DNA of 64,000 nt from Plastoroseomonas arctica (GTDB taxonomy: Bacteria; Pseudomonadota; Alphaproteobacteria; Acetobacterales; Acetobacteraceae), in NCBI RefSeq assembly GCF_018128965.1, contig NZ_JAAEDH010000022.1, forward strand, positions 1-64,000, read 5' to 3'. Both the position numbers and the translations under genes were made by a program. The notes under the pieces are model-generated. The model made no database searches. It was given only the letters and a program-made list of their open reading frames with translations, and was not told the origin of the DNA. Positions 1 to 9,209 of this stretch are shown here, in pieces; the first letter of the stretch is position 1, and each line of letters opens with the position of its first letter.

Positions 1-77
<77 letters not shown>

Positions 78-106
78 GCTTGATCACGTACCTGCGAACA
101 TAGCGA

Positions 107-134
107 GCCCATCCGCCAAAGCGGGCGGGCTTTT
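107..134 (+). terminator. Intrinsic terminator after the initiator tRNA
   Basis: A ten-pair GC-rich stem (arms 107-116 and 121-130, one A-C mismatch and one G-T wobble) closes a CAAA loop and is followed directly by TTTT. It lies 29 nt after the tRNA CCA end. It faces the end of the convergent glycosyltransferase operon, whose last stop is at 204. The strand is assigned from the T run. Confidence 0.8.
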
Positions 135-203
135 GCCGGTCCGGACGCTTGCCTCGCTGAGCACGTAGGTGTCACAAACCTCCTCGCGCCAATCCCGGCC
201 GGA

Positions 204-1487
204 TCAGCCCGCAGTGACCTCGCTCGGTCTCGCCTCCAGACACGCCGCCGCGCCTGCCGCAATCCCGCCGCCGCCCGCGACCGCATCCAGCAAGCGAAGC
301 CCCGCCGGCAGGGCGATGCGCCGGCGGTCATACAGCCGCACCACATCGGCGCGCGCGGCAGCCCCCATCCTGCGCGCGATGCGGGGATGATCGAGCGCGT
401 TGATCACCGCCGCGGCGACTGCCTCGGGTGAGTGAAACGCCACTAGCCACCCATTGCGATCCGCTACGATGACCTCCGCCACCGGCGCCGTCCCGGAAGC
501 GATGATAGGGCATGCGCAGGCCATCGCCTCCAGCAGCGACCAGGACAGGATGAAGGGGTAGGTGAGATAGACATGCGCCGCGCTGATGCTGAACAGCGCG
601 ATCAGCGCCTCGTGACTGATCCGGCCCACGAACCGGACGCGCCCGAGGTCAAGGCCTTCACCCAGCTCCGCCAGCATAGCGGCGCGCCAGGTGCCACCGC
701 CTGGGGGCCCCGCGCCGTAAAACGGGTTATCCTCGCCGACGATGACAATCTGCGCCTTCGGCCGATGGCGCAGAATGGCCGGCAAGGCGCGCATGAAGCT
801 CGGGAATCCACGATAGGGCTCGAGCCCGCGGGCGACATAGGTGACGACCTCATCCTCAGCGGTCAGCACGCGCCCATCGGGAAGGGCGAACCACGCCGCA
901 TCGGAGCGGCGGACCCGGTCGGTATCCACGCCCTCATGGACGACACTCATCCGTTGCCGCGCCCAGGACGGGAAGCGGGAATGCTGCCAATGGGTCGCCG
1001 TGTGGGCCCAGTCGGCGGCATCGAGGCTGAGCAGGTTGTTGGCGTTGAGGATGCGCACGCGCGCCGCCTCGTCGAGCGGCGCGGAACCGGCACCCTCGAA
1101 GCCGAGATCGCCGCCACTCGCGGCGTAGTGGAACTCGCAATAGAGCAGGATGCGCGCGTCCGGGAAGATGTCGCGAAGGAACAGGCCCTCGCCCCAACCG
1201 GGGTGGCAACACACCAGATCCGGCACGAATCCGTCCGCCTTCAGCGCGAGGGCGGCCCGTGCGACGGCCTGGCCGCGGCGGATCGCGGCCTCCAGCGGGC
1301 GAAGGTAGCGGTGCGTGTGTGCGCCGGCGCCTGCAGGAGCCGGGTAGCGCACCTGCCGCACGCCCGGCACGTTAGCCAGCGCCTTGTCGCCGAGCCCCAC
1401 CACCTCCTCGCCGTGTCTGGCGGCCAGCGCGGCGGCGAGGTGTCGGTACTGGGCTGGAAAGCTCTGGTGGATGAACAGGGTCCGCAT
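204..1487 (-). CDS. GT4-type glycosyltransferase, last gene of the RTX/glycan operon
   Basis: This 427-residue protein has the two-domain GT-B layout of family GT4. The N-terminal stretch, beginning RTLFIHQSFPAQYRHLA, resembles the Glyco_trans_4 group that starts with a variant of that motif. The C-terminal half has the glycine-rich start VTYVARGLEPYRG and the nucleotide-sugar-binding LLEAMACACPIIAS region expected of retaining transferases. The length is normal for the family. No signal peptide is evident, so it should act in the cytoplasm using an activated sugar. The ATG overlaps the previous stop as TGATG, so it is translationally coupled and is the fourteenth gene of a 20-kb minus-strand operon. 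Donor and acceptor cannot be read from the sequence. Confidence 0.85.
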   Translation of the reverse strand: MRTLFIHQSFPAQYRHLAAALAARHGEEVVGLGDKALANVPGVRQVRYPAPAGAGAHTHRYLRPLEAAIRRGQAVARAALALKADGFVPDLVCCHPGWGEGLFLRDIFPDARILLYCEFHYAASGGDLGFEGAGSAPLDEAARVRILNANNLLSLDAADWAHTATHWQHSRFPSWARQRMSVVHEGVDTDRVRRSDAAWFALPDGRVLTAEDEVVTYVARGLEPYRGFPSFMRALPAILRHRPKAQIVIVGEDNPFYGAGPPGGGTWRAAMLAELGEGLDLGRVRFVGRISHEALIALFSISAAHVYLTYPFILSWSLLEAMACACPIIASGTAPVAEVIVADRNGWLVAFHSPEAVAAAVINALDHPRIARRMGAAARADVVRLYDRRRIALPAGLRLLDAVAGGGGIAAGAAACLEARPSEVTAG

Positions 1488-2734
1488 CAGCGGTTCTCGA
1501 TCGTCACCGCGACGCGCACGAGGTCGCGGTCGAGCCCCCGCCGGCGATCCTCAAGGTTGAGTCGCGTGAGATAGAGGTGCAGCCGCGCACTGCCCGGCGC
1601 CGTCGCCACGCTGTCGAAGACGGGCGAGGCGCTGGCATGGTCCAGCAGCGACGGATATTCGTAATAGGCCCCGGCCGCGGGCTGGCTGCGGAACGGCGTC
1701 ATCGCCCACAGGCGCTCGGCCGGCGACCAGCGTCGCAGATCGCGCGAGATGCTGACGAAGACGCCATGGCTGGCACTGGCCTCGCCGCTGCGCTCACTTT
1801 GTGCGGCTCCGCCGCGGGGCGCCGCGCGGGTGAAGACGGCGGCCCACCACGGACCGTCCCCGTCCTCCCCGCGCAGCAGCCCGCGCACCGGGGCACCACC
1901 GAACACCGCATCGCCCACGACGTCGCAGGCGCGCGCGGGCGCCGCGCCGCCGGCATAGGCGCCGGAAAGTGTCAGGTCGAACTGCCCGGCAGAGAGCGCG
2001 CGCCATCCGCCCGGGAGCAGGTCAAGCGGGGCGCGCAGCAGGCAATTGCCGCGCCGCTGCCCAGCCACGCCCTCGGTGTAGACCAGCACCGTGGCGTGGC
2101 CATCGGCGACCAGCGCATTGCTGACCGAGAAGAAGCCGGTGCGCGCCGGGGTGGTCGGGTCATAGGGCAGGGGGGAGGCGGCGATCACCGCCGCCGGCCC
2201 GGGGACCGGGGCGAAGCGCCAATCGCCGGGCGTCGCGACGGTGGCGGTGATCGCCGAGTACCAGCACCGGAAGGCGGCGGGCCGGCGGCCGCCGCCCTCG
2301 AAGGGCACGGTGCAGCGGCCGGGGTGGCGCCATCCCATGTATTCATGGCTGGCCAGGCCCAGGACCTGGCGCCGCCCGCCGGCGATGAAGGGCACGACCG
2401 CCTGGATCCAGAAGCGATCGTGGAAGACCGCCGGATCATCGGCCTCCGCACCGCGGCTCAGCGCCCCGCAGACGGGCGCGAGGTGATCGAAATCGCGTCC
2501 GAGCATGGGGATGTTCACCAGATGCGCGGCGAACAATGCCACCCCGCCATCGTCGGTGCGCAAGGCGCGCGCGGGCGAATCGGGCACATGCATTTCCATG
2601 CAGCGCTGCTCGGCCCAGCGGAACACGGTCTCGACCGGCGTGCCGGGTGCGATGGCGAGACGGGGCTCGGCCAGTGCCGGGCTCGCCAGGGCCGCCCATG
2701 CCAGCAGCCACGCCGCGACTCTGCCCATCGCCAT
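1487..2734 (-). CDS. Secreted hypothetical protein, possibly beta-propeller
   Basis: This 415-residue protein begins with a clear Sec signal peptide (hydrophobic WLLAWAALASPALA, cleavage near residue 22), so it is periplasmic or exported. I do not recognise a named family. Short repeated beta-rich blocks containing Trp/Tyr (ASHEYMGWRHPG, GPWWAAVFTRA, SISRDLRRWSPAERLW, YYEYPSLLDH) recall the five-bladed propellers of GH43/GH68-like proteins. That likeness is inference only. The pattern 'DLRRWSPA' resembles strands seen in sialidase and GH43 propellers. Several cysteines suggest disulfides. It sits between a fused pyruvyltransferase/AlgX-like gene and a GT4 gene with TGATG junctions on both sides, so a role in trimming or binding the exported glycan is plausible. 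Confidence 0.6.
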   Translation of the reverse strand: MAMGRVAAWLLAWAALASPALAEPRLAIAPGTPVETVFRWAEQRCMEMHVPDSPARALRTDDGGVALFAAHLVNIPMLGRDFDHLAPVCGALSRGAEADDPAVFHDRFWIQAVVPFIAGGRRQVLGLASHEYMGWRHPGRCTVPFEGGGRRPAAFRCWYSAITATVATPGDWRFAPVPGPAAVIAASPLPYDPTTPARTGFFSVSNALVADGHATVLVYTEGVAGQRRGNCLLRAPLDLLPGGWRALSAGQFDLTLSGAYAGGAAPARACDVVGDAVFGGAPVRGLLRGEDGDGPWWAAVFTRAAPRGGAAQSERSGEASASHGVFVSISRDLRRWSPAERLWAMTPFRSQPAAGAYYEYPSLLDHASASPVFDSVATAPGSARLHLYLTRLNLEDRRRGLDRDLVRVAVTIENR

Positions 2735-5028
2735 CAGCCAAACCTCGGCGGGACGACCAGGAAGCGCTCCGCCCTTTCGAGGATGATGACGTCCGGCCGC
2801 ACATCATCGAGCAGCGCCGGGTCGAGGCTCGCATTCCAGATCGCGGTGGTGCGGGCGAAACGCTCGGCCAGCGCGGGGATCAGCCATTCGCCGAAACTGT
2901 CATGCATGATCAGCAGGCGCTGGGCCTCGGCATCGACGCCATGGCCCGCGCGCAGGTCGCGCCGCCGGCCGGTGTTCAGCACGCCATTGTCGTGCACCGC
3001 GACCGCGACCGGGCGGCGGTCGAGAACCGGCTGCTGTTCGACGCAGACGCCGCCGAGCTTGGACAGCAGGTCCGCGTTGCGGAACTCCGAGTGGAATTTC
3101 GCCCCCGTCGCGAGCGGCAGGCCGAGCGCCTCGTACAGCGCCTCCAGCGCGACCGTCGCGCCGTAGTCGCTCCAGTGCGAATCCCCCTTCGGATAGGTGG
3201 CGAATTGCGGCCCGGCGCGGCGCAGTGCCTCGAGCGGATACACCATCCGCGTCGCGCGCAGGTCGAGCCGCGCGGCGAGCGCCTGGAGCTGACGGACCGG
3301 CCTCGTCTCCGCCACCACCACGTCGTCGGGCAGGAATTCGGCGAACACGCATTCCTTGTTGGGCGCGACGAGGTAGACGACGCGCGCGCCGCGGGACTGC
3401 GCCGCTTCATCGAGGCCGCGCAGGAAGGCCTCCCACTGCGCGAGCTCGGCATCCGAGAGGATGCGCTTGCCCGTCACCTGGTCGATGACACGGTTGGAAT
3501 CGTTGCGCAGGAACAGGTAGCCCTCGCTGCCGCGCAGCACCTTCGCGGCGTCATCGGCGGCGATGGAGGTCACCACCGGCGAGTTCCGCAAGGGGCGGCC
3601 CGAGCCGGTGAACACCGCTTCCACCCGGACGACGTCCTTCGTCACGGCTTCGGGCGGCGGCCGCAGCTCGAAGGCCCAGGCGTTCGCGCCGATATCGGGG
3701 CGCGCCTTGGTGGGCAGGACGGCGCCGATGTCGATGCCATCGAAGCGGATCGTCACGCCGGGCGGCACGGCGTCGCTCGAGGCGACCCAGCCCGCGATGC
3801 GCCGACGGTTGTACTGCTCGAGGAAGCCCCAGTGCCTCGGCCCGGCCGGAGGCTCCGCCGGGCCCGCCGAGGCTTCATCCCCCGGCGGGGTCGCCGCCGC
3901 ACCGGTCGCGAGCTGGGCGAGCACGGTGCCGGGTGTCACGTCATGCTCGCCAAGGAGGGCGACCAGCCGCGCGGCGAGGTCGCGGCGCCGCGCATCGTAT
4001 TCGGGTGCCAGGACGGCGACGCGCTCGGCCATCAACGCCAGCGCCGCCCCGGGCTTCAATGCGGCGGCCTTGACCAGGGGCAGGCCCATGGTCTCGGCGA
4101 GTTCCTCGGTGCGCAGGTCGTAGCTGACGACGAGCGCGGCGCGCCCCGCCTGCCAGCCAAGGGCGGCGCCATGGATGCGGGTGCCGATGACCCCATCGAC
4201 CCGCTGGTAGGCTTCGAGCCAGGCCTCGGCGGAAAAATAGGCGCGGATGCGCCGGCACAATTCCTCCCGCTCGGCAGGCGCAGCGTTCGTCAGGAAGCCG
4301 GCGCGACCCTCCAGCCAGGCGCGTGTCTCGGACGCGTCGGTTTCGCCACGCGCCACCGCGATGGCGGCGAGCGGGTCCTGGGCCACGATCTCGGCCAGGC
4401 GATCCATGCCGATCTCGTCGAGCAGCGCGCGCTCGATCGCGGCGTTGAAGGGGTAGAAGGTGGGCGCGAAGGCGATGGACGCGACCGGACGCTCCGCGAG
4501 CCGCGCCGCGATGGAGGCACCCAGCGCCGGGTCGGGGTTGATGAAGTTCGACGGGCAGCCCAGAACCTCGAAATTCTGCACCCCGTGCCGTTCCAGCACC
4601 GCGGCCGTGTGGCGGCCGCGCAGCATGATCCGGCGGCAGCGTTCGCGGAACAGGTGCAGCAGGCGCTCGGTGCCGGGCTTCAGCTTGACCTCGTCGATGT
4701 CGCGGAACGCCTGCGCGCCCAGGCCGAGGACCATCAGCGGCAGGCCGGTTTCCTCCAGCCGCCGCGCAAGATCGCCAAGGTCGAAGCCGGAATAGAGGAA
4801 GTTGGCGGCGGGAATGCAGAGCAGGCGGCAGCGATCACGCACCAGGGCGGGATCGAAGGTGAAGGGCACGGTGACGCGGGCATCGCCCAGGACGCGATGG
4901 AACACGCCGTACTGGAAGGCCAGGTTGCCGGTATTGGCGCCCGTCAACGCGAAGGCCGCCTTGGTGCGGCGCGTGAAGGCGGCGCCGATGCTGCCCTCGG
5001 TGCCCAGGATCGCGATGGGTTTCTTCAT
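2734..5028 (-). CDS. Polysaccharide pyruvyl-transferase-like domain fused to AlgX/AlgJ-like domain
   Basis: The protein has 764 residues in three parts. Residues 1 to about 380 match the polysaccharide pyruvyl transferase family (GANTGNLAF at 30-38, GTRIHG at 282-287). Residues 400-480 carry a GW module (RRRIAGWVASSD, then KARPDIG) that recurs in other proteins of this operon. Residues 500-764 resemble the SGNH-like acetyl-transferring domain of AlgX and AlgJ: GSEGYLFLRNDSN at the start, GDSHWSDYG at 615-623 giving Asp616 and His618, and the probable nucleophile Ser711 in MHDSFGEW. AlgX/AlgJ act in the periplasm, whereas this protein has no signal peptide. The domain may therefore work in the cytoplasm or have another role. 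The fusion is unusual and well supported by continuous coding sequence. The upstream gap is 30 nt, with GAGGAC before the ATG. Confidence 0.75.
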   Translation of the reverse strand: MKKPIAILGTEGSIGAAFTRRTKAAFALTGANTGNLAFQYGVFHRVLGDARVTVPFTFDPALVRDRCRLLCIPAANFLYSGFDLGDLARRLEETGLPLMVLGLGAQAFRDIDEVKLKPGTERLLHLFRERCRRIMLRGRHTAAVLERHGVQNFEVLGCPSNFINPDPALGASIAARLAERPVASIAFAPTFYPFNAAIERALLDEIGMDRLAEIVAQDPLAAIAVARGETDASETRAWLEGRAGFLTNAAPAEREELCRRIRAYFSAEAWLEAYQRVDGVIGTRIHGAALGWQAGRAALVVSYDLRTEELAETMGLPLVKAAALKPGAALALMAERVAVLAPEYDARRRDLAARLVALLGEHDVTPGTVLAQLATGAAATPPGDEASAGPAEPPAGPRHWGFLEQYNRRRIAGWVASSDAVPPGVTIRFDGIDIGAVLPTKARPDIGANAWAFELRPPPEAVTKDVVRVEAVFTGSGRPLRNSPVVTSIAADDAAKVLRGSEGYLFLRNDSNRVIDQVTGKRILSDAELAQWEAFLRGLDEAAQSRGARVVYLVAPNKECVFAEFLPDDVVVAETRPVRQLQALAARLDLRATRMVYPLEALRRAGPQFATYPKGDSHWSDYGATVALEALYEALGLPLATGAKFHSEFRNADLLSKLGGVCVEQQPVLDRRPVAVAVHDNGVLNTGRRRDLRAGHGVDAEAQRLLIMHDSFGEWLIPALAERFARTTAIWNASLDPALLDDVRPDVIILERAERFLVVPPRFG

Positions 5029-5058
5029 GGGACTTGTCCTCGTTCATGGTCGCCGCGC

Positions 5059-6210
5059 TCAGGCATCGAGAAAGCCCAACAGATGGCGCGACGGCTTCAA
5101 CCCGACCGAGCGGATGGCGGCGACGTGGCCAGCCGCCGCGGCCCCCCGACCGGCATCGAAATGGCTGCCGGAAAACTTGGTCGCGGCGAACAGCGCCGGC
5201 ACCGAATAGCGATGCTCGATCAGGTCGCGCTGCGCGAGGTGCGGCACGCGCAGCTGTGCCGCGAGCTCGCGCGTGCGCGTGTCGTGGCAGATGCACAGGC
5301 TGGGCAGCCCGGCGGCGAGGCCGATCATTGTGCCGTGGATGCGGGTGTTCACGCCCGCGGTGAACCGGCGCAGCCCATGCGCCCAGTCGTTCACCGAGCT
5401 CGGCACCCGGCCATGCACGCGCAGAAACTGCGTGAGGGCGGTGGTGGAGGGAAACCCCAGGAATTCGGCGCAGCGCTGGAAATACGCGGTCTCGGTATCG
5501 CCGCGCATGGCCTCGCCCTGGATCGGCTTCATCAGCTCCACCGGGCGCTGCACGATCCAGGCGGAGCCCGGATGCAGCAGAACCAGGCGCGTGAGCTCCC
5601 GCTCGACGCTCTGCAGCCCCGGCTTGATGCACGCGGCGTGCACGGCATAGGGGCCCGAGCCACCCGCGAGGGCCGCGATGCGCGCCTCGATCGTGACGCC
5701 GATCTCCATGTCGGGATTGATCAGCAGCGACGGGCAGCCGAGCACGGTGGTGTTCTCCACGCCGAGCGCGCGGCAGAAGTCCTGGGTGAATTGCCCGCGG
5801 ACGTAGATGCTCGGCGACCGGCGCGACACCTCCCACAGGAAGTCGAGCGTGCCCGGCTTCAGCACGGGCGGCGCATCCTCGCTCTCCGCCTGGGCACCCA
5901 GGCCGAGCACGAGGCAGGGCCGGTCCAGCGCGCGCACGAGGGCCGCGAGGCGTCCGAGATCGGCGCCGGCATGGAGGAAGTTCGCGGCCGGGATGACGAA
6001 GACTTCGACGCTCGCCGGCACCTGGTCGGGCCGCGTGTCGCGCGAGATGAGGTGGACCTCGTCGGCATCGAACAGCAGCCGCGCGGCGTGCCAGAAGGCG
6101 AGGTTGCCGACATTGCCCCCGGTCGCGAGCAGCAGTTCGGGCATGGGTCGGCGCCAGGCCAGGTCCACGCCGCCGAAATTCTCCGCCAGATAGGCGACCT
6201 TGCTTGCCAT
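5059..6210 (-). CDS. Polysaccharide pyruvyl transferase family protein
   Basis: This 383-residue, single-domain member of the polysaccharide pyruvyl transferase family has the N-terminal GGNVGNLAFWHA glycine motif, the central VLGLGAQAES and VLGCPSLLINP blocks, and the C-terminal TRIHGTMIGLA motif with the conserved Arg-x-His. Known family members add a pyruvate ketal to a sugar from phosphoenolpyruvate in the cytoplasm. Others (CsaB-like) modify cell-wall polymers that anchor surface proteins. It is a paralogue of the N-terminal half of the next gene in the operon, which suggests duplication. The start is supported by AGGAGAG a few bases before the ATG. The 9-nt spacing from the GT2 gene indicates co-transcription. 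Confidence 0.8.
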   Translation of the reverse strand: MASKVAYLAENFGGVDLAWRRPMPELLLATGGNVGNLAFWHAARLLFDADEVHLISRDTRPDQVPASVEVFVIPAANFLHAGADLGRLAALVRALDRPCLVLGLGAQAESEDAPPVLKPGTLDFLWEVSRRSPSIYVRGQFTQDFCRALGVENTTVLGCPSLLINPDMEIGVTIEARIAALAGGSGPYAVHAACIKPGLQSVERELTRLVLLHPGSAWIVQRPVELMKPIQGEAMRGDTETAYFQRCAEFLGFPSTTALTQFLRVHGRVPSSVNDWAHGLRRFTAGVNTRIHGTMIGLAAGLPSLCICHDTRTRELAAQLRVPHLAQRDLIEHRYSVPALFAATKFSGSHFDAGRGAAAAGHVAAIRSVGLKPSRHLLGFLDA

Positions 6211-6219
6211 GCTGCTCTC

Positions 6220-8079
6220 CTATTCCGCGTGCTTGGGGTTGGCCTCGGCGAACCAGCGCCGCGTGTGGGTCCAGGCATTGAACAGCGTGGCGTTGTGGCG
6301 CCACGGATTGTCCGGCGAGACCTGGGATTGCCGTTCGAGGTGATACAGCCGCGCGCGACGATCCACCGCGCAGCCAAGGCCCGTTGCGCGCACCCGCAGG
6401 CACAGGTCGGAATCCTCGAAATCGCCGATGGCATAGGCCTCGTCGAAGCCGCCGAGCTCGGTCGCAAGCGCGCGGCGCAGCACCATGCACGCGCCGGTGA
6501 CGGCCTCTACCGGCTCCGGCCCGGTCGGCGTCTCGGCACGTGGCAGCAGGCCCTTGCGCGGGTGCATGGGGAAGGGCCAGTTCGCCTGCTGCGGCAGGCG
6601 TTCGAAGGTCAGCCCCTCATGCTGGACGGTGCCGTCCTCGAACAGCAGCATCGCACCCACCAGGCCGAGCGCGGCATCGGCGCGCAGATCGGCAATCATG
6701 CGGTCGAGCCAGTCCGGCGCCTCGGGCGCGGGCATGACGTCGGAGTTCAGCAGGCACAGGAATTCGCCGCGCGCGTGCCCGATGCCGATATTGTTGGCTG
6801 GCCCGTAGCCGAGGTTTTCCTCCGGCACGAGGATGCGGAAGGGCAGGCCGAAGCGACGATGCGCCGAATGCGCGAGGTCCAGCAGCTCCCGCTTGCAGGG
6901 CGGATCGTCGAGCACGTAGATCAGCTCATGCGCGCGGTTGCCGGGATGCTCGGACAGCAGCGCGGTCTGGTAGGTGAGGAAGTCCATCCGCCCATAGAGC
7001 GGCACGATGATGCTGCACACCGGCTCGGCCGGCATGGTGCCGAAGGCGATCTCGGTGACCGGCCGGGGACGCCCGAGGCGGGCCTTGTGGATCGCCGTGA
7101 GCGCCGGGCCCAGCACGCGGTCATAGGCGTGGTCCATCTCGTCCGATGCCGGTCGCACCGCTTCGAGCAGGCGCCGCGCCGCGGCCGCGCCGGCGCGCAT
7201 CGGCACGGGCAGGCGCTGATAGGCCACCTCGCCGCTGTGCAGCTCCACCTCCAGATAGGGTGCCTCGCCATGGCCGCCGGGCCAGGGCGTGCCGCAGGCC
7301 GGCGCGAGGGCCACGAACCCCACGCGCGGGTCGGTCAGGCCCTGGGCCGCACCGACGGAGGCGATGACGTCCGCCCGCTCGACGCGCAGCCACCGTGTCC
7401 CCAGTGCGGCCGGGTCGCGCGACGCCTGCGGGCCGCGCACATGCATCGCGGCGATCGCGTTCGTCGGGTCGATGCACCAGCCGATCAGCGCGACGCCATC
7501 GGGCGGCACCGGCAGGGCCTCGTCGAGTCCGATCCGCACGGAGGCGGGCAGTTCATGCAGCGTGTCGCTTCCGGCATAGGCGCGGCGCGAGAGCAGTGTC
7601 AGAAGCCGCGCCTGATCGGGCGTATGCGGCGCCTGCAGCAAAGCGGGCCGGATGCGCGTGACGAGATCCGCCTCGCGCAGCTGCGTCACCGGGCGCACCG
7701 GCGGCAGCAGCAGCGCGCGCGTGCGACCACCCGCCTCGGCCAGTTCGAGCCCGACCAGTTCGCCCAGGGGCAGGCCCGGCGCGCGCAGCAGCACGACGAG
7801 GCCGGCGCCGCGCTGGCCAAGATCGGGGCGGGGAAACCAGCAGGCGATGGCATCAACCTTTTCGACACGGCCCTGGCGGAAATGCGCCACCACGCGCGGC
7901 GGCGGGGCGTCGATCCGCCAGCGCCCGCGCGACCAGCCACAGAACAGCCACCCGCCCACGGCCGGAGCGTGGCCGTAGAAATCCACATAGCCATCCTCGG
8001 GCCGGGGCGCGGCCGGACGCTCGGTGGGCATGGGCGCGGGTGCGGCGGGCGCCTCCGCCAGGGACACGAGCTCGCTCAA
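6220..8079 (-). CDS. GT2 glycosyltransferase with N-terminal accessory modules
   Basis: The protein has 619 residues. Residues 352-600 form a GT2 (GT-A fold) catalytic domain: VCSIIVPLYGR strand, ENLGYGPANN, the LLNSDVMP acidic motif at 444-450, and an EDSDLCLR-type acceptor motif preceded by GGFDEAYAIGDF. The first 350 residues are accessory, with GW-containing beta-rich stretches near 31-95 and 195-260 (VALIGWCIDP, then RADVIASVG and DPRVGF) like modules in sister proteins. The codon at the start is TTG, overlapping the previous TGA as TTGA. The next in-frame ATG is 16 codons later, so the TTG start is inferred from the coupling pattern. The enzyme is cytoplasmic and probably extends a glycan from a nucleotide sugar. 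Its acceptor is unknown. Confidence 0.82.
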   Translation of the reverse strand: MSELVSLAEAPAAPAPMPTERPAAPRPEDGYVDFYGHAPAVGGWLFCGWSRGRWRIDAPPPRVVAHFRQGRVEKVDAIACWFPRPDLGQRGAGLVVLLRAPGLPLGELVGLELAEAGGRTRALLLPPVRPVTQLREADLVTRIRPALLQAPHTPDQARLLTLLSRRAYAGSDTLHELPASVRIGLDEALPVPPDGVALIGWCIDPTNAIAAMHVRGPQASRDPAALGTRWLRVERADVIASVGAAQGLTDPRVGFVALAPACGTPWPGGHGEAPYLEVELHSGEVAYQRLPVPMRAGAAAARRLLEAVRPASDEMDHAYDRVLGPALTAIHKARLGRPRPVTEIAFGTMPAEPVCSIIVPLYGRMDFLTYQTALLSEHPGNRAHELIYVLDDPPCKRELLDLAHSAHRRFGLPFRILVPEENLGYGPANNIGIGHARGEFLCLLNSDVMPAPEAPDWLDRMIADLRADAALGLVGAMLLFEDGTVQHEGLTFERLPQQANWPFPMHPRKGLLPRAETPTGPEPVEAVTGACMVLRRALATELGGFDEAYAIGDFEDSDLCLRVRATGLGCAVDRRARLYHLERQSQVSPDNPWRHNATLFNAWTHTRRWFAEANPKHAE

Positions 8080-9209
8080 AGGACGAGCGTCGCGCCGGAG
8101 GAATGCGTGACCCGCACGCCGCCATCATGGCCGGGCAGCAGCATGCGCGTCGGACTGATGCGGGCCGGCAGGCACCAGGCCCGCAGCGCCAAAAGCCCCG
8201 GCGCCGGGGCACGCAGGCGGTGCAGCATGCCCGGGCCGAGCAGGGCGATGTCGCGCGCGCCCACCTCGATCGTCTCGATCGAGGCGCCGAATTCGCGGGC
8301 GAGTTCGAGGCCGGCGGGTTCGCGACCGGCCGGGGTCTCGGCCAGCCAGCGGGACCGGCCATGCGCGGTGAATTCCGGCAGTTCATGGCTGCCGCGCACG
8401 ATGTCGATGCGCAGGGCGGCATCGGGCGCCTCGGCGAGGGCGAAGACCAGCAACAGGCATTCCGCCGGCGAGGGCAGGGACTCCGCGGCGCTTGGCTGCT
8501 CGAAGCCGGTCTGGCGCGGGTCGATGCCGGGGACCACGCGGTGCAAGGTCGGGTTGTCATCGAGGATCGCGCGCAGTAGCTGCACGGTGGCGGGCGTGAA
8601 GACCATGCCCGGCAGATCCTCCAGCAAGGTGCGGGCGGCACCGCTCGCAGCGGCGTCGAGCGGGCGACCTATGCCGAGGCGGTCGATGCGGGCCGCGGCC
8701 GTGACGCCTGCATCCAGCGCGCCGCGCAGGACCAGGTGCCCCTCGCCGATGAACTCGCGCAACGCGTCCTGCAGGGCGGCGGGCGTCGCGCCGGTGGCGA
8801 CTCGGCCGGCCAGCAGGCGGCGCGCATCGGTGCGGTCCGTCCACAACCCGCCAAAGACGCTGCGCTGGCGGCCGGCGCCGGGATGGCGCGCATGGATGGT
8901 GCGGAAGAACTCGCCGAAGCCGGTGAGGTTGGTGCGGGGCAATTCCACGTCGCCGCCGCTCGGGCGGATCGAGACGAAGGGCAGCAGGCCGGGGTCGATC
9001 GGTGCGTCGTGGAAGTCCAGTGCGAAGCCGCAGCGCCCATCGCCCAGCCCGGCGGCCAGCAGGTCGGGCCGGTCCTGCTCGGCCAGGGTCTCACCGATCA
9101 CACGGCCGTCGAGCATCGCCTGGACGACCAGGGGACGCAGGGCCGCACCGAAGACCCAGCCGGACGCGCCTTCGGGCGAGAGGCTGTCCACGGAACCACG
9201 GATTGTCAT
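8076..9209 (-). CDS. GW-module protein with degenerate PhyH-like C-terminal domain
   Basis: This 377-residue protein has no signal peptide. Residues 1-95 are a clean copy of the operon's GW module (GSVDSLSPEGASGWVFG, QDRPDLLAAGLGDG, then GFALDF). The C-terminal 200 residues resemble, by eye only, the phytanoyl-CoA dioxygenase fold: IVRGSHELPEF near 275, then ARDIALLGPGMLHR near 325. The usual iron-binding HxD is not evident, so it may be a non-catalytic relative. An open frame extends far upstream, but the start is placed at the ATG that overlaps the preceding GT4 stop as ATGA, because upstream residues are only a shadow of that gene. It could bind or modify the sugar chain made by the neighbours. 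The function is not known to me. Confidence 0.65.
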   Translation of the reverse strand: MTIRGSVDSLSPEGASGWVFGAALRPLVVQAMLDGRVIGETLAEQDRPDLLAAGLGDGRCGFALDFHDAPIDPGLLPFVSIRPSGGDVELPRTNLTGFGEFFRTIHARHPGAGRQRSVFGGLWTDRTDARRLLAGRVATGATPAALQDALREFIGEGHLVLRGALDAGVTAAARIDRLGIGRPLDAAASGAARTLLEDLPGMVFTPATVQLLRAILDDNPTLHRVVPGIDPRQTGFEQPSAAESLPSPAECLLLVFALAEAPDAALRIDIVRGSHELPEFTAHGRSRWLAETPAGREPAGLELAREFGASIETIEVGARDIALLGPGMLHRLRAPAPGLLALRAWCLPARISPTRMLLPGHDGGVRVTHSSGATLVL

